NCBI GenBank assembly: GCA_964035015.1 | Contig: OZ036005.1 | Location: 12,698,468-12,762,467 of the forward strand | From: Corallium rubrum | Lineage: Eukaryota > Cnidaria > Anthozoa > Scleralcyonacea > Coralliidae | Length of the DNA: 64,000 nucleotides | Direction: 5' to 3' | In this document: piece after piece, positions 32,657 to 42,930 of the stretch | How positions within the stretch are numbered: the stretch's first letter is position 1 | How the letters are laid out: each line of letters starts with the position of its first letter | Notes under the pieces: model-generated | What the model was told of the DNA's origin: nothing | The model's database searches: none | The model's input: only the letters and a program-made list of their open reading frames with translations | Made by a program: the position numbers and the translations under genes

Positions 32657-33031
32657 CAGGGACGGAGCCAGGGGGAGCGGGGGAGCCCGGGGAGCCGAGG
32701 CTCCCCCCCCTTTTGATATAAAACAACAGACATGTAACTACAAAACTGATGCAATATGAATTGTGTCAGGAAATAAACTGTAAACAGTGTACCCAATCTA
32801 TCGAGTGTATGCATTTTGAGTATCTATGTGACGTTTGCGTGTTTTGAGTATTTTATATGACGTTTTTTAACCTTTAGAGTCTGTCAAATCTTCCTCCAAA
32901 AGCCAGGAAATGGCATTTCAGCGACTTTCGATTTCAAAACTTCCCGGGGAAGCATGCCCCCGGACCCCCCTAACAATTTATTTTGATTTCGGCTCCCCCC
33001 CCCCCCTTTCAAAATCCTGGCTACGTCCCTG
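32657..33031. mobile_element. hAT-like MITE, CAGGGACGTAGCCAGG family (copy 1)
   Basis: Begins CAGGGACGGAGCCAGG and ends CCTGGCTACGTCCCTG. Flanking octamers AACCTAGT and TACCTGGT match at six of eight positions, consistent with the 8-bp duplication of hAT elements. Internal AAGCATGCCCCCGGACCCCC is shared with 58447-58804 and with the insertion in the Polinton ATPase (51840-52537). Confidence 0.75.
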
Positions 33032-33039
33032 TACCTGGT

Positions 33040-33265
33040 CATGATAAGCGATAACCGATCCTGGTGCCTCGTGAAGTGTTTGTCAAACTTTTTAGGCTTT
33101 TGGGATCAGCATATCCTCTCATCCATAATTCTGAATTATCCCCAACCCTTACCCTAACTTGCAACCATAAACCTAATCATAAATCCCCAAAGAGAAAGCA
33201 TGATAAAACCATTTCTGCGTTGAGATTAGGTAAAGGACTGGGTGAATTGCGAAGAACGCAGAACA
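33040..33265. repeat. dispersed repeat module R1 (copy 1)
   Basis: ATAAGCGATAACCGATCCTG, TATCCTCTCATCC, CCCCAACCCTTACCCTAAC, CAAAGAGAAAGCATG and TTTCTGCGTTGAGATTA recur in the same order at 43190-43230 and 44210-44405. Non-coding. Confidence 0.6.
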
Positions 33266-33269
33266 ACGT

Positions 33270-33650
33270 GGCCGTGTAGAGACATATTAAAGACGCTCCA
33301 GGCAGCCGCCATACGACACAGTTCAGACCACGGATCACAGCTAAGATGTTAGGTGTTGATTTTATGGAGGGAGGAAAACCGGAGAATCCGGCGAAAAACC
33401 CTGGAAGCACAGGAGAGATCAACTACAACTCTACTCACATGAGTTCCAAGCTCGACAACGGGGTTATTCGTGGTCACTTATCCAAGTGCTAACCCCGTCT
33501 AACCGGGCTTAACCTTTTAGTGAGAGGCAACGCGCTAACAGCACACACCACCCGTGGGACCACCACTTCAGGGTTTCTGTTGGGATATGGTTTCAATTAC
33601 ACGACCACATCAGTTATCATCTGTAACTTTATCGTGTTCAAATAAATGCT

Positions 33651-33660
<10 letters not shown>
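33270..33660 (-). mobile_element. 5S-rRNA-derived SINE (copy 3) with (TTA)n tail
   Basis: Plus-strand GGAGGGAGGAAAACCGGAGA matches copy 2. CACTTATCCAAGTGCTAACC is the complement of a 5S rRNA-like GGTTAGCACTTGGATAAGTG. GGGCTTAACC and 'GCTAACAGCACAC' follow as in copy 2. Ends in AAATAAATGCTTTTG before a TTA microsatellite. Confidence 0.7.
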
Positions 33661-33709
<49 letters not shown>

Positions 33710-33714
33710 CATCA

Positions 33715-33770
<56 letters not shown>
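33653..33770. repeat. (TTA)n microsatellite, interrupted by (TCA)n
   Basis: About 118 bases of TTA repeats with an ATCATCATCATT interruption near 33709. The open frame of tyrosines here is an artefact. Confidence 0.95.
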
Positions 33771-33779
33771 TAATTAATG

Positions 33780-34720
33780 TTAAGACTTGGAACACGTTCA
33801 CGTTCACTGGTTTGATGGACCACTCACCCGTATATATAACTGGACCGTGTCACTGTGGTCCCTTATCTTGTTAGGTCTTCCGACGGCGTAAAGTATAGCC
33901 CGAAGTGTTGACGACTCACTCCAATAATTCTTGAAGCAAAGGAGACTTTGACAATGACGTTTAACAGAAATGTAATCCTCTTTAAAGTAAAACGTTCAAA
34001 GATATTGTAATACATGTAAATTATTGCGTGAAACAAAGGTTTCGTGGAGAATTTCAAGCTTTTTTCTTAGCCATGTTTGTTGTCGAATGAAGCAATCCCA
34101 AACCGACAATTTAAACATCTTCCCGAACACCAAAAAACTCAAGAAACATACAAATGCAACATAAATCCATTCAGAATTTTCAGTCCTTTAAAAAGAAACC
34201 TGTAAGTATGTTCAGTTTAGTTGACCTTTTTGCTTACCAACAATCGTTTTTGGCTTGCAAAATGTTTGTCAACTCTCACTCTCAGCTCGTTCTTTTTTTG
34301 TAAATTTGGTCCCATGCCATTTTTAATCTCATTAGACACGGCTAGCCTAAAGATGCCCTGTGATTGGTCAATTTCTCTGATCAGACCTAACAAGATGGCG
34401 ACTGGTGGCGTGTATTTGGGCCGTTTTTTCGTGGGGCACCCGCAGTCCGGTTATATAGAGGTTAGGTTTGAGCATGTTTTCCATGTTCAAACCAGTGGTG
34501 AGCTGTATATAGCGATATCAACCTCGTACCAGCGGGCAAAAACCGTGTAGGAGTTGCCGACGCCACCACTATTTTGGGTGGTGGCTTCAGTAATTCAAAA
34601 ATATTGCTTTAGGAATGGAGGCTAAGTATATTTTTGCACCAGTGAAACTTCCGAACCTCGGGGGTAGCCCGAATGCACACGCACGGAACGTATAAACTAA
34701 AGTGCACAGTGAAAAACTGA
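33780..34720. repeat. dispersed repeat module R2 (copy 1), no gene recognised
   Basis: The stretches TTAAGACTTGGAACACGTTC, 'CATGTTCAAACCAGTGGTGAG', GTAGGAGTTGCCGACGCCAC, CAGTAATTCAAAAATATTGC and TGAAACTTCCGAACC recur in order at 44450-44715. Only the ends are shared; 33860-34440 is unique here. Confidence 0.55.
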
Positions 34721-35164
34721 AAACTCGCTGCAAAGAACGGGTCAAGGAGCCAGGTTTTTTAAAGATGACAACGAAGTAGGCTTATCGCTCGCGAAAATGG
34801 AGTGGGAAAGTAACTTGTATACGGGAAGTGCAGGTTTTTCTTTGTTATCTTGCACTTTTGAAGACTGTCATACCAAAATTTATTAAAGTGTCTCTATGGC
34901 CTGTGGGATCTTTTCATATTTAAGTAACTTAGGTTAAAAGAACATGTTTCTTGAATTTTTTTTCTCAAAAATATTAAATCCCCGCCCATTAACAGCGCTC
35001 CAAACTTGGCCAAATCAGCCCAAATCGCGCCATTTTGAAAGTTAAACCGTTTTTCTTGGCCAGGGCTGTAATTGATAGATCTGCGTCACAGCCGGAACAC
35101 CAAAATTTCTTCTGCCGAGTCTGAGTCAGACGAACCATCTTGGAACATATTGATCAATAATATA
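34721..35164. other. no gene recognised
   Basis: Unassigned sequence between repeat module R2 and the long inverted-arm structure. Confidence 0.4.
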
Positions 35165-35429
35165 TCTACTAGAAATATGTTAACACGACAACCCCTCGCC
35201 CTCTTTTACACGAATTTTTGTGAATATCCTTCGCATAACCCTCTGATTAGAAAAACACCTTTGCGCTCTTTTTCATTGGAGAAGTTTTAAATAATTTTAA
35301 ACTTTTAGTTAAAGTATAATATTTGAAATAAAAACAGTTGTTTAACTCTATTTTTTAAAGAAAAAGGTAATAAATAACAAAGAAAATTTTCAAGACAATA
35401 TTCAGAAAAAAAATTGAGATGAAGAAAAA

Positions 35430-35512
35430 CGCATGAGGTCGCATCCACGTTTTGAACTCGACCAAATAATTTGCGTGCGTACTAACGATGTTACCACCAG
35501 GCTACTGAAGCA
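35430..35512 (-). other. tRNA-like sequence in left arm
   Basis: On the minus strand: GCTTCAGTAGCCTGGTGGTA (A-box-like) and GTCGAGTTCAAAACG (B-box-like), spaced as in a tRNA. The counterpart in the right arm (42854-42930) is better preserved. Degenerate here. Confidence 0.4.
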
Positions 35513-36330
35513 AACGTCAAAATACAGGTAAAATATTATGGTTATATTTAATTTCTCTCCATGTTTACAAAGAACATTGCTAGAGCATCTAAAAATATTT
35601 GCATTTTTCAAAGGCATTGGACATTCGTATTTCAAACTCAATTATAGAATAGCAAAAACAAGTTTCGTTTCTCAAAATCTGAAGTGTTAAAACTGTTTTC
35701 ACCTGAAAAAAACTGTTTTCATGCAGTCTTAATTTTACATCTGTAATATTTCAACATGCAGCATGTATGTGTTTAACAGACGAATAATTTGCTCCTTCAC
35801 CGATTTTTATGCCAAATTACAAACAAGCTACGGCAAGTTTTACCATAGAAGACAGTGGTTTTACCATATATAAGAAAAATATTTAAAAGGAGAAATATAA
35901 GACGCCAGCCAACAACGGCCAAGCGAAAACATAACGGATATATACGTTTAAGATACTTTAAGGACACACGAAATCGAAAACAAATTAAATTACTGTAACA
36001 TGCAGTGACAGGATATATTAAAAACAGAAAAACTCGAACAGCATTACTACCGTAAATATTCGTGATTTAATACTGAAAGCGGCCGCTCTATAGTTTTACC
36101 GTAAGCTTAACCATTTCGGCCTTTTTCTTCGTTGGGTTTTTCGCTAGTGCTTTTTCCTTCTTTCGAAATTCGGTGTAACCGGTTTTCTTCTTCTAAGGAT
36201 GTTGTTCTGCTTTATACGTATAAACGTTGATTTGTTTCTGTCCTTTTGAACGGGATATATACGTATCCAAGAAAAGCCTAGCCTGAAGTCTTTTTGGCAA
36301 GAACAAATTTATATGTTGTTGAAGTAATAT

Positions 36331-36465
36331 TTCAAATCCAAGTTAGTGTTCTAGACGTGGTTTCTAAATCCTATGTGCCGTTAACAATAGCGAGGCGCAG
36401 CCTCGCTATTGTTAACGGCACATGGGATTTGGCAACCAAGTCTAGAACACTAACGAGGATTTGAA
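36331..36465. repeat. near-perfect 135-bp palindrome
   Basis: TTCAAATCCAAGTTAGTGTT, CTAGAC, CCTATGTGCCGTTAACAATA, GCGAGGC then GCCTCGC, TATTGTTAACGGCACATGGG, GTCTAGAACACTAACGAGGA, TTTGAA. Almost no loop. Marks the left edge of the insertion that splits the left arm. Confidence 0.8.
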
Positions 36466-36578
36466 ATAGCTTCTCACACATCATTAGATATTCATTGCAA
36501 TGAGGGCAATCACAACAGACTAGTCGTCAAGCGCTTGCAGAGACAAGGGAAAATTTTGCTTTAAAACAGCCAGGAGTT

Positions 36579-37016
36579 GTGGTTCGCAAGACGTTGGATT
36601 TATTGGAGTTGGAGTTCGCAAGACGTTGGATTTATTTAAGTGTTAAAGTTCCCAAAATAGGAATTAGTGACCATTTCCCCACTTGTATAGTATTGAAAGA
36701 TGATTTTGGTAGGAAGCATTCACACAATGTTATCAAATATCGCTGTTATAAAAATTTTAATGAAGATAAATTCTGTCAAGATCTATCTCAAGTCCCTTGG
36801 GATGTGATTGATATCTTTGATGATGTAGATGACAGCTTGGATGCATGGTACCAGATATTCCATGATATAATTGACAAACATTTGCCATGGAAAGAAAAAC
36901 GTGTTAAAAGACAACAACAGCCTGATTGGATGACTGATGAGATTCTTCAGTGTATATTTCAAAGGGATCAATTCAAGTCAGTCAATGATATGGTAAATTA
37001 CAAGATTGCAAACTAA
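36579..37016 (+). pseudogene. LINE endonuclease C-terminal end and linker
   Basis: GISDHFPTCIVLK is the S-D-H catalytic motif at the end of the APE-type endonuclease. The linker continues (WKEKRVKRQQQPDWMTDEI) and stops at 37014-37016. The next residues occur in another frame (KLIRNAKTTYYKTCIEKHKG), joining the RT ORF in frame after 37020. A short deletion near 37000 caused the break. Confidence 0.8.
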
Positions 37017-37102
37017 TAAGGAATGCCAAAACAACTTACTACAAAACTTGTATTGAAAAGCACAAAGGTGACTCAAGGAAGCTATGGGGTTACTTAAAAG
37101 AC

Positions 37103-38851
37103 TTGGCTCCAACCTATGCCAAGTCAACCCCTTCCAATTTACAGAACGGCTCAAATTTTATTTCAGACTCCAAAGGCATGTGTGAGTATTTCAATGATTT
37201 TTTTTCAGCTATAGTCGACAGATACATTCCAAACCAGCGGTCTTCATACAACTTTGATACGTTAGAAGAAATGGTCAATTCAAGTATTACAGATGATGCA
37301 CATTTTACTGTGCCATTAATAACCGACAATGAAGTATGTGACTCTCTACTAAACATGGACATCCGTAAAGCAACTGGCCTTGATGGTTTGAGTCATAAAA
37401 TTTTAAAGTTGTCAGCTGAAGTCATTGCTCCGTCCTTGACCAAAATATTCAACAAAAGCCTAACAAGTGGAGTATTTCCAATTAGATGGAAAACGTCAAA
37501 AATTATTCCAGTATACAAATCTGGCGATCACTCTGATGTTAATAACTACAGGCCCATAGCTATTCTCTGTGCAGTTAGCAAGATACTTGAGCGTCATGTT
37601 CACAATCATTTTTATCATTTTCTTGTTAAGTATAATTTATTGCATGTTTCTCAGTCGGGCTTTAGGAAAAACCACTCATGTGAAACAGCATTATCAAAGC
37701 TTGTAAATATGTGGGCATCCAACATGGAGAAAGGCCTTTTGAATGGAGTCATATTTATTGATCTCCGTAAAGCTTTTGATATGGTGAACACTGATTTATT
37801 ATTACAAAAACTTGCCATTTACAAATGTGATAATTTAGTATTATCTTGGTTTAAATCATATCTACAGGGTAGGGACCAATGTGTACAGCTAAAAGGAACT
37901 TTATCTTCCAAAAGATCTAGCTTACACGGTGTCCCCCAAGGAAGCATCTTGGGCCCTTTATTCTTTATAACTTTTATTAATGATCTACCATTATGTATTA
38001 ATTCGGAAACTGATATGTATGCTGATGATTCCACTATTCATACCAGTGCAAAATCAATTGCGGAACTTAATGTTAAATTAACTGATGATATGAGTAATGT
38101 ACATATCTGGTGCACTGACAACAATATGGCTGTAAATCAGGAGAAAACAAAGGCAATGCTTATAACAACCTATCAGCGAGCAACGAGATTAAATTCAAAT
38201 TTACAAGTGGAGTTCAATGGAGACAACCTGAAAAACACTGACAGTGAAAAATTACTTGGAGTTGTAATAGATAAACACTTATTATGGAAACATCAGATTG
38301 ATAAGTTGGCCAAGTCTTTAATCAAAGGAATATATTTATTAAAACGAATCAAAGCGTACCTACCTACTGACTCCAGATTAACTTACTACAAGTGTTTTTT
38401 ACAACCCCACATTGATTATTGTTGCACAGTATGGGGCCAGTCAAGTCATATTACACGAATTCACAAGTTGCAGAAACTGGCTCTGAGAGTTATTTATGAT
38501 AAACCTAAATTAACCACATCTAGACCACTTTTCAAAACTGCTGGAGTGCTCCCTGTTCAACAAAGAACCATGTTACGAAAGTCGATTATGGTGTACAAAG
38601 CTTTAAATAACATGGTACCTAAGTACATTAGTGACATGTTTATGCTAAAGTCATCCGTGACTAACCGTGTTACAAGGAGTTCAGCAAATAACGATCTTTG
38701 GACACCTCCAGTTAAATTAGATATCAGTAGAAAAACTTTACCTTATAGTGGTGCTATTATATACAATAGCTTACCACTCGAAATCAAACAGTCATCTTCT
38801 CTTAATTCTTTTAAAACTAGGGCTTATCGGTACTTTTTAGATACTCTTTAA
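37103..38851 (+). CDS. LINE reverse transcriptase
   Basis: 582 open codons (real coding begins upstream at about 37020 in this frame). RT motifs in order: TSKIIPVYKSGDHSDVNNYR + PIAIL; QSGFRKNHSCETALSK; GVIFIDLRKAFDMVNTDLLL (motif A, catalytic D); GVPQGSILGPLFFITFINDL (motif B); MYADDSTIH (motif C, YADD); NMAVNQEKTKAML; LLGVVIDKHLLWKHQIDKLA; then the C-terminal region YYKCFLQPHIDYCCTVWG, KLQKLALRVI and PYSGAIIYNSLP. It copies its own mRNA at a nicked target site in the nucleus. The intact frame suggests recent insertion. Confidence 0.9.
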   Translation: MAPTYAKSTPSNLQNGSNFISDSKGMCEYFNDFFSAIVDRYIPNQRSSYNFDTLEEMVNSSITDDAHFTVPLITDNEVCDSLLNMDIRKATGLDGLSHKILKLSAEVIAPSLTKIFNKSLTSGVFPIRWKTSKIIPVYKSGDHSDVNNYRPIAILCAVSKILERHVHNHFYHFLVKYNLLHVSQSGFRKNHSCETALSKLVNMWASNMEKGLLNGVIFIDLRKAFDMVNTDLLLQKLAIYKCDNLVLSWFKSYLQGRDQCVQLKGTLSSKRSSLHGVPQGSILGPLFFITFINDLPLCINSETDMYADDSTIHTSAKSIAELNVKLTDDMSNVHIWCTDNNMAVNQEKTKAMLITTYQRATRLNSNLQVEFNGDNLKNTDSEKLLGVVIDKHLLWKHQIDKLAKSLIKGIYLLKRIKAYLPTDSRLTYYKCFLQPHIDYCCTVWGQSSHITRIHKLQKLALRVIYDKPKLTTSRPLFKTAGVLPVQQRTMLRKSIMVYKALNNMVPKYISDMFMLKSSVTNRVTRSSANNDLWTPPVKLDISRKTLPYSGAIIYNSLPLEIKQSSSLNSFKTRAYRYFLDTL

Positions 38852-39504
38852 ATATTTTAGATACTTTTTAATTTTATTTTTTTTTTTTTGTGTAATAATT
38901 TATTTTTTTTTTTTAATTTCTTGTTTTTTTTTGTTTGTTTTTTTTTTTGTTTTTTTTTCTTGTAATTTATTTATTTCCTTTAGGTTAGAAGGCCCAGTGT
39001 AAGATTAGCTTCGCTAAACTGGTTTTTTTTTACCTTCTTTAAATAAAGTCTATTATTATTTATTTATTATTATTAGATTATGTTGAATAGCAGGATCAAT
39101 TTAGCCAGGACTGATATTGAGCAGAGAAAATATAGATGACAATTACAAACTAAAGAAGACAGAAGATGTTAATGGTCGATACCGGAGAAAACAAAGCGTG
39201 AGGTTGACTGTCTTGTATACTTTTATATGTACTTCATAATATTATGAAAGGTAGATGGACGTTTAAACTTCATTACTTCAACAGTCTGCAAGCAACATCA
39301 CTGTTTTAGTGCTTTTCGTAGGTTTCTGTCTGTCGTCGAATAACTTAAATTGCACCAGCGTAAGTTTGGTTTCTTGTTAGTCTATTTTACTTGTATAATA
39401 TATGTATCGCATGTAGTCGCTTATATTGTGAAGCGCTGTTAGGTAAAAAAATCTGTTGTATTTGGAACTCTTTTCTATAGCGACAGAAAATTGTATTGGG
39501 AAAT
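38852..39504. other. LINE 3' UTR (T-rich) and unassigned sequence
   Basis: 38870-38960 is T-rich with interrupted T-runs. The polyadenylation-like AATAAA is at 39040-39046. No gene recognised in the remainder. Confidence 0.6.
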
Positions 39505-39585
39505 AATTTCTAAATACAGCGTACTGTATTTAGAAATGTTTTCTAATACAGCTTACTGTATTTAGAAAACATTTCTAAATATAGT
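39505..39585. repeat. two adjacent small hairpins
   Basis: ATTTCTAAATACAGCGTACT + GTATTTAGAAAT, then TTTCTAATACAGCTTACTGT + ATTTAGAAAA. The two share sequence, so alternative pairings are possible. Confidence 0.6.
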
Positions 39586-39966
39586 ATTGAAATTTTAAAT
39601 TAACATATGTATTGTTCTCGCACTTGAAGTAATTGGTCTCTGGTTTAGACTGGGTTTCTAGGTAAGTACATGTGACGTAAATCAAGCAACCGGATTGGCC
39701 GAAATGCTATGAATATCTAATGATGTGTGAGAAGTGTTTTTCTCAGGAATAGATTTTATAATTTTATTGTTCCCAGTGCCCCGCAATCCTACCGCGCAAG
39801 TGAACGTACCATGCATAGAAATCTGGATAAAAAATATTCAGATCACAGAAATCTGTTCAGATATCACGCTTGTTCACGCGTGTAAAATGACTCCACGCGT
39901 GTCCAGATTAGCACCCTCACCGGGCTGTGACTTTTTAAAATGTCCAAAATGTTGCGTAACCAGGAT

Positions 39967-40489
39967 GTGTAACTTTTTAAAATGTCCAAAATGTTCGCAC
40001 CATTGCTCGTCAAGTAATAACAATGGGATTCCCACAAACTGTTGTAGAACTTCGGATATTGTTTTTAAAATACACAACGCACAACTTTGAAACATATATC
40101 AAACAGAAGATACTGTAAAATGCTATTTGGGGTACAACTTTCAAGTTTCTAGTTTAAGAGAAAGTATTTTAAAACTGATGGGAAAACGTACTATTATCTT
40201 GGTCTGAGTTGTAAACAAAACAAACTTTACAATTCATCCATCAGACCAAGATAATAAATAGTAAGTTTTCCCATCAGTTTTAAAATACTTCCCCTTAAGC
40301 TAGAAACTTGAAACTACTACCACAAATAGCATGTTACAGTTTCTTCTGTTTGATGTACATTTCAAAGTTGTACGTTAAATATTTTAAAAACGGAATTCGA
40401 AATTCTACAACAGTTGTGAGAAGTCCATATCATATTTATTACTTGACGAGCGATGGTGCGAACATTTTGGACATTTTAAAAAGTTACAC
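39967..40489. repeat. 523-bp foldback (arms about 250 bp, loop about 10 bp)
   Basis: GTGTAACTTTTTAAAATGTC at the left faces GACATTTTAAAAAGTTACAC at the right. The symmetry continues through GTTCGCACCATTGCTCGTCA, AGTAATAA, CTTCTGTTTGATGTAC..., GAAAGTATTTTAAAACTGAT + GGGAAAAC, and ATTATCTTGGTCTGA. The loop is near 40217-40226. Transcribed RNA would form a long dsRNA hairpin. Coding capacity none. Confidence 0.85.
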
Positions 40490-40689
40490 ACAACACAGAA
40501 ACTTAAAATATACATCAAATGAAAGCTTGTAAAATGCCTAACAACATACGTACACGATGTGTTTCTACCATATATAGTTTGGACGTTATTAGCCATCTTC
40601 TTCCATAAACAAATATGGCGGGATTACTATAATAATCAAAATTGTGAAACTTTGGCATGGGAGCCTCGTTTTCATGCAGCATGACGAAT

Positions 40690-41480
40690 TATCGAAAAGG
40701 TGTATTAGAGCAATATAGATTTTAATTATTGCTTAGACTGTAACTGATTGTTTATCAATTAATGACAGTAAACTTGCTTCTTATTGCGTCTCTTTTATCG
40801 GCTATAAAGCCGAAAAGTGGTTTTCAAATTAAGAAAAACCATAGCATTTACAGATATAGCCATGGACATCACCGGTCTTAACTATATATAGACCTCTTGC
40901 AGATGACGTCAAAACGTGCAGCTGGAGGACAACTTCAAAGTTCCGACGTTCAACAGGGCAAATAATGAATGAAAATTCTATAGTTGCATTTGTCTTCATA
41001 TAGTAGCATTTGTCCTCCACCAAGGGAATAAGTGCAAGTGGTCTATAGAAATCTTTACACTGGAATTTCAGTTTGTTTCGTATGTATCATCTGTTCTCTT
41101 CACTGTTATTTCGTCGATTTTACGGACTCTGTTAGCAACTCAACGCTACAATGCCTTGGTTAACCCGATGAATATAAGGCAAAGATTGAGCAAACGGTGT
41201 GCAAAAATTGTTATCTGCCTGATTTGGCTAAGTGCGCTCATTCTAGCGTTTCTTGTGACTGTGTTCGCTGCAAAACAAGTAACACAGGGCAAGGAAGCAG
41301 TCGCTTTCGCACCATCGTACAGGCATCCTTTTTCACTTGGTACGCTCTAACTTTAATTTGTCATTCAGTCCCCGCTCAAGTTTAAAAGCCAAAAAGAACA
41401 CCACATATGCAACGGAATATAATATTCAGAAAAGGCAAGAAACCATTTATAAAATTATAAATCTTGAAATATCGTATAGA
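40690..41480 (+). pseudogene. rhodopsin-like GPCR pseudogene, copy C
   Basis: The 5' flank (TATTAGAGCAATATAGATTT ... CGGCTATA) and start (ATGGACATCACCGGTCTTAA at 40861) match the intact copies, but after 23 bases of coding sequence a 164-bp element (40885-41048) replaces TM1, TM2 and part of TM3. Similarity resumes with EIFTLEFQFVSYVSSVLFTV, TLLATQRYNALVNPM, KRCAKIVICLIWLSALILAF (TM4) and stops in TM5 near 41345. After another deletion only the 3' UTR-like stretch remains (GGCAAGAAACCATTTATA at 41440). Non-functional. Confidence 0.85.
40885..41048. mobile_element. small MITE inside GPCR copy C
   Basis: TATATAGACCTCTTGCA and TGCAAGTGGTCTATAG are inverted; inside, TGTCTTCATATAGTAGCATT + TGTCCTCC partly repeats 'GCTGGAGGACAAC' inverted. 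About 164 bases. Confidence 0.55.
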
Positions 41481-41844
41481 ATCTTTATATATTACATTAC
41501 TATGTAGAACAATCTTGTTCTAAACCATAGTCCCTATAAATAAATTGTCTGGAAACGCGGCCAAAGTCTTTGTTCTAGGTTTTTGTTCACGTTTGTGCAC
41601 CTTATTTCACCTTAACGCTTGCTGAACACATTGTATTTTTGGTATAATGAAGCAATCAACCAATAACAGCGTTGCTTTATAAATATTAATGAACGTAAAA
41701 CAAAAGATTGTGCACCTTATTTGCCACCCTCAACCTAAATTGTAGCTCATTGTTAACCGCTTTGATGTTCGCCGCGTCTCCAGACAATATAATTCAAGGG
41801 ACTATGTCTAAACGTTACAAAATAAGCGACAAAATCATCCCCGA
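41481..41844. other. no gene recognised
   Basis: Unassigned sequence between the GPCR fragment and the right inverted arm. Confidence 0.4.
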
Positions 41845-41956
41845 GCCGGGCGTTGGGCCGAAGGCCGGGAGCCCGGTGAGGGTACTAATCTCGACATGCG
41901 TGGAGTCCACTTTACACGCGTGTTCAAATGCGAATCAGTTTGAGCGATCTGAATAT

Positions 41957-41957
41957 T

Positions 41958-42024
<67 letters not shown>
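41957..42024. repeat. (TA)n microsatellite
   Basis: About 34 TA dinucleotides inside the right arm; the left arm lacks the expansion (TGGATAAAAAATATTCAG). Confidence 0.95.
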
Positions 42025-42027
<3 letters not shown>

Positions 42028-42853
42028 GACGGACCACGCGCGGTGAAAATTGTAGGGCACTGGAAACAATATAGTTCTTGACAAAAAAGATTTGAAGTAA
42101 TATATTCTTGACAAAAAGACTTGGGAAAGGAGTTTGGGGATACGTACATTCATTTCAAAAGAACAGAAACAAATCAACGTCTTGACTAAAGGAAACCCGT
42201 CAAACCGAACCTCGGAAGAGGGAAAAAGATAGAAAACCAACGATGATAAAGGCCGAAAAGTTTAAGCTACGGTAAAAATATAGAGCAGTCGCTCTCAGTA
42301 ATCACGAACACTTAGTAGCAAAACTGTTCGAGTTTCCCTGTTTACATCTATGACTGTTAATTTTGTTTTATATTATGACATTTTGTGTGTCCTTGAAGTC
42401 CGTTTTAAACGTATCATATCCATAATTGCATGTTTTTTCTTGCCGATGCCCGTTGTATTTTTTACCTGTGGCTGCCGTCTTATCTTCTTTTAAATAGTTT
42501 TCTTTTTGTAAAACTACTTAATACGACTTAGCGGTTGTTTATAATTTAGCATAAAAAATGGAAAAGGAACATTTTTTTAAAACGTACCAATGCTGTTGAA
42601 ATATTTATTAAGGCCCATTGGCATTAACATGTACGTGAAAACATTTTCAGCAATTCAGATTTCGAAATGAAAAACTGTTTTTGTTATATTTGTTTAAATA
42701 AATTTAAAAATATCATAAATGAATACCAGCCAGGCAGTTTGAGTAGTTTTCAAAATGCAAATATTTTTAGATACCAAGCAATGGTCTTTGTAAACATGGA
42801 AAGAAATAACTGTACAATATAACCCTAATGTTTTCATAAAATTTTGACGCCTG

Positions 42854-42930
42854 CTTCAGTAGTGTGGTGGTAACATCGTCGGCTTGCACGCGAACGAGAT
42901 CGAGTTCGAAACCTGGGAGGCGACATGCAA
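42854..42930 (+). other. tRNA-like sequence in right arm
   Basis: CTTCAGTAGTGTGGTGGTAA + CATCG (A-box-like, close to metazoan tRNA-Val), GCTTGCACGCGAACGA (anticodon-arm-like) and TCGAGTTCGAAACCTGGG (B-box GTTCGAAAC). Acceptor ends do not pair well, so it is a tRNA-derived promoter rather than a functional tRNA. Confidence 0.5.

Larger units (their letters stand above)
36579..39080 (+). mobile_element. non-LTR retrotransposon (CR1/L2/Jockey-type), 5'-truncated, RT ORF intact
   Basis: Starts inside the AP endonuclease near its last motif (IGISDHFPTCIVLK) and ends in an A/T-rich tail with AAATAAAG and TTATT repeats (39035-39080). Just upstream, GCAAGACGTTGGATTTATT occurs twice (36588 and 36619), a small tandem duplication at the 5' junction. 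Confidence 0.9.
36471..39736. repeat. LINE-bearing segment flanked by a 25-bp inverted repeat
   Basis: TTCTCACACATCATTAGATA + TTCAT at 36471-36495 faces ATGAATATCTAATGATGTGT + GAGAAG at 39711-39736. The two ends may belong to an older repeat into which the LINE inserted. Confidence 0.5.

Noticed and set aside
33554..33769. Poly-tyrosine frame
   Set aside because: (TTA)n microsatellite.
42854..42930. Functional tRNA-Val gene
   Set aside because: The acceptor stem does not pair and the anticodon loop is off; the same sequence sits in both arms of a repeat.
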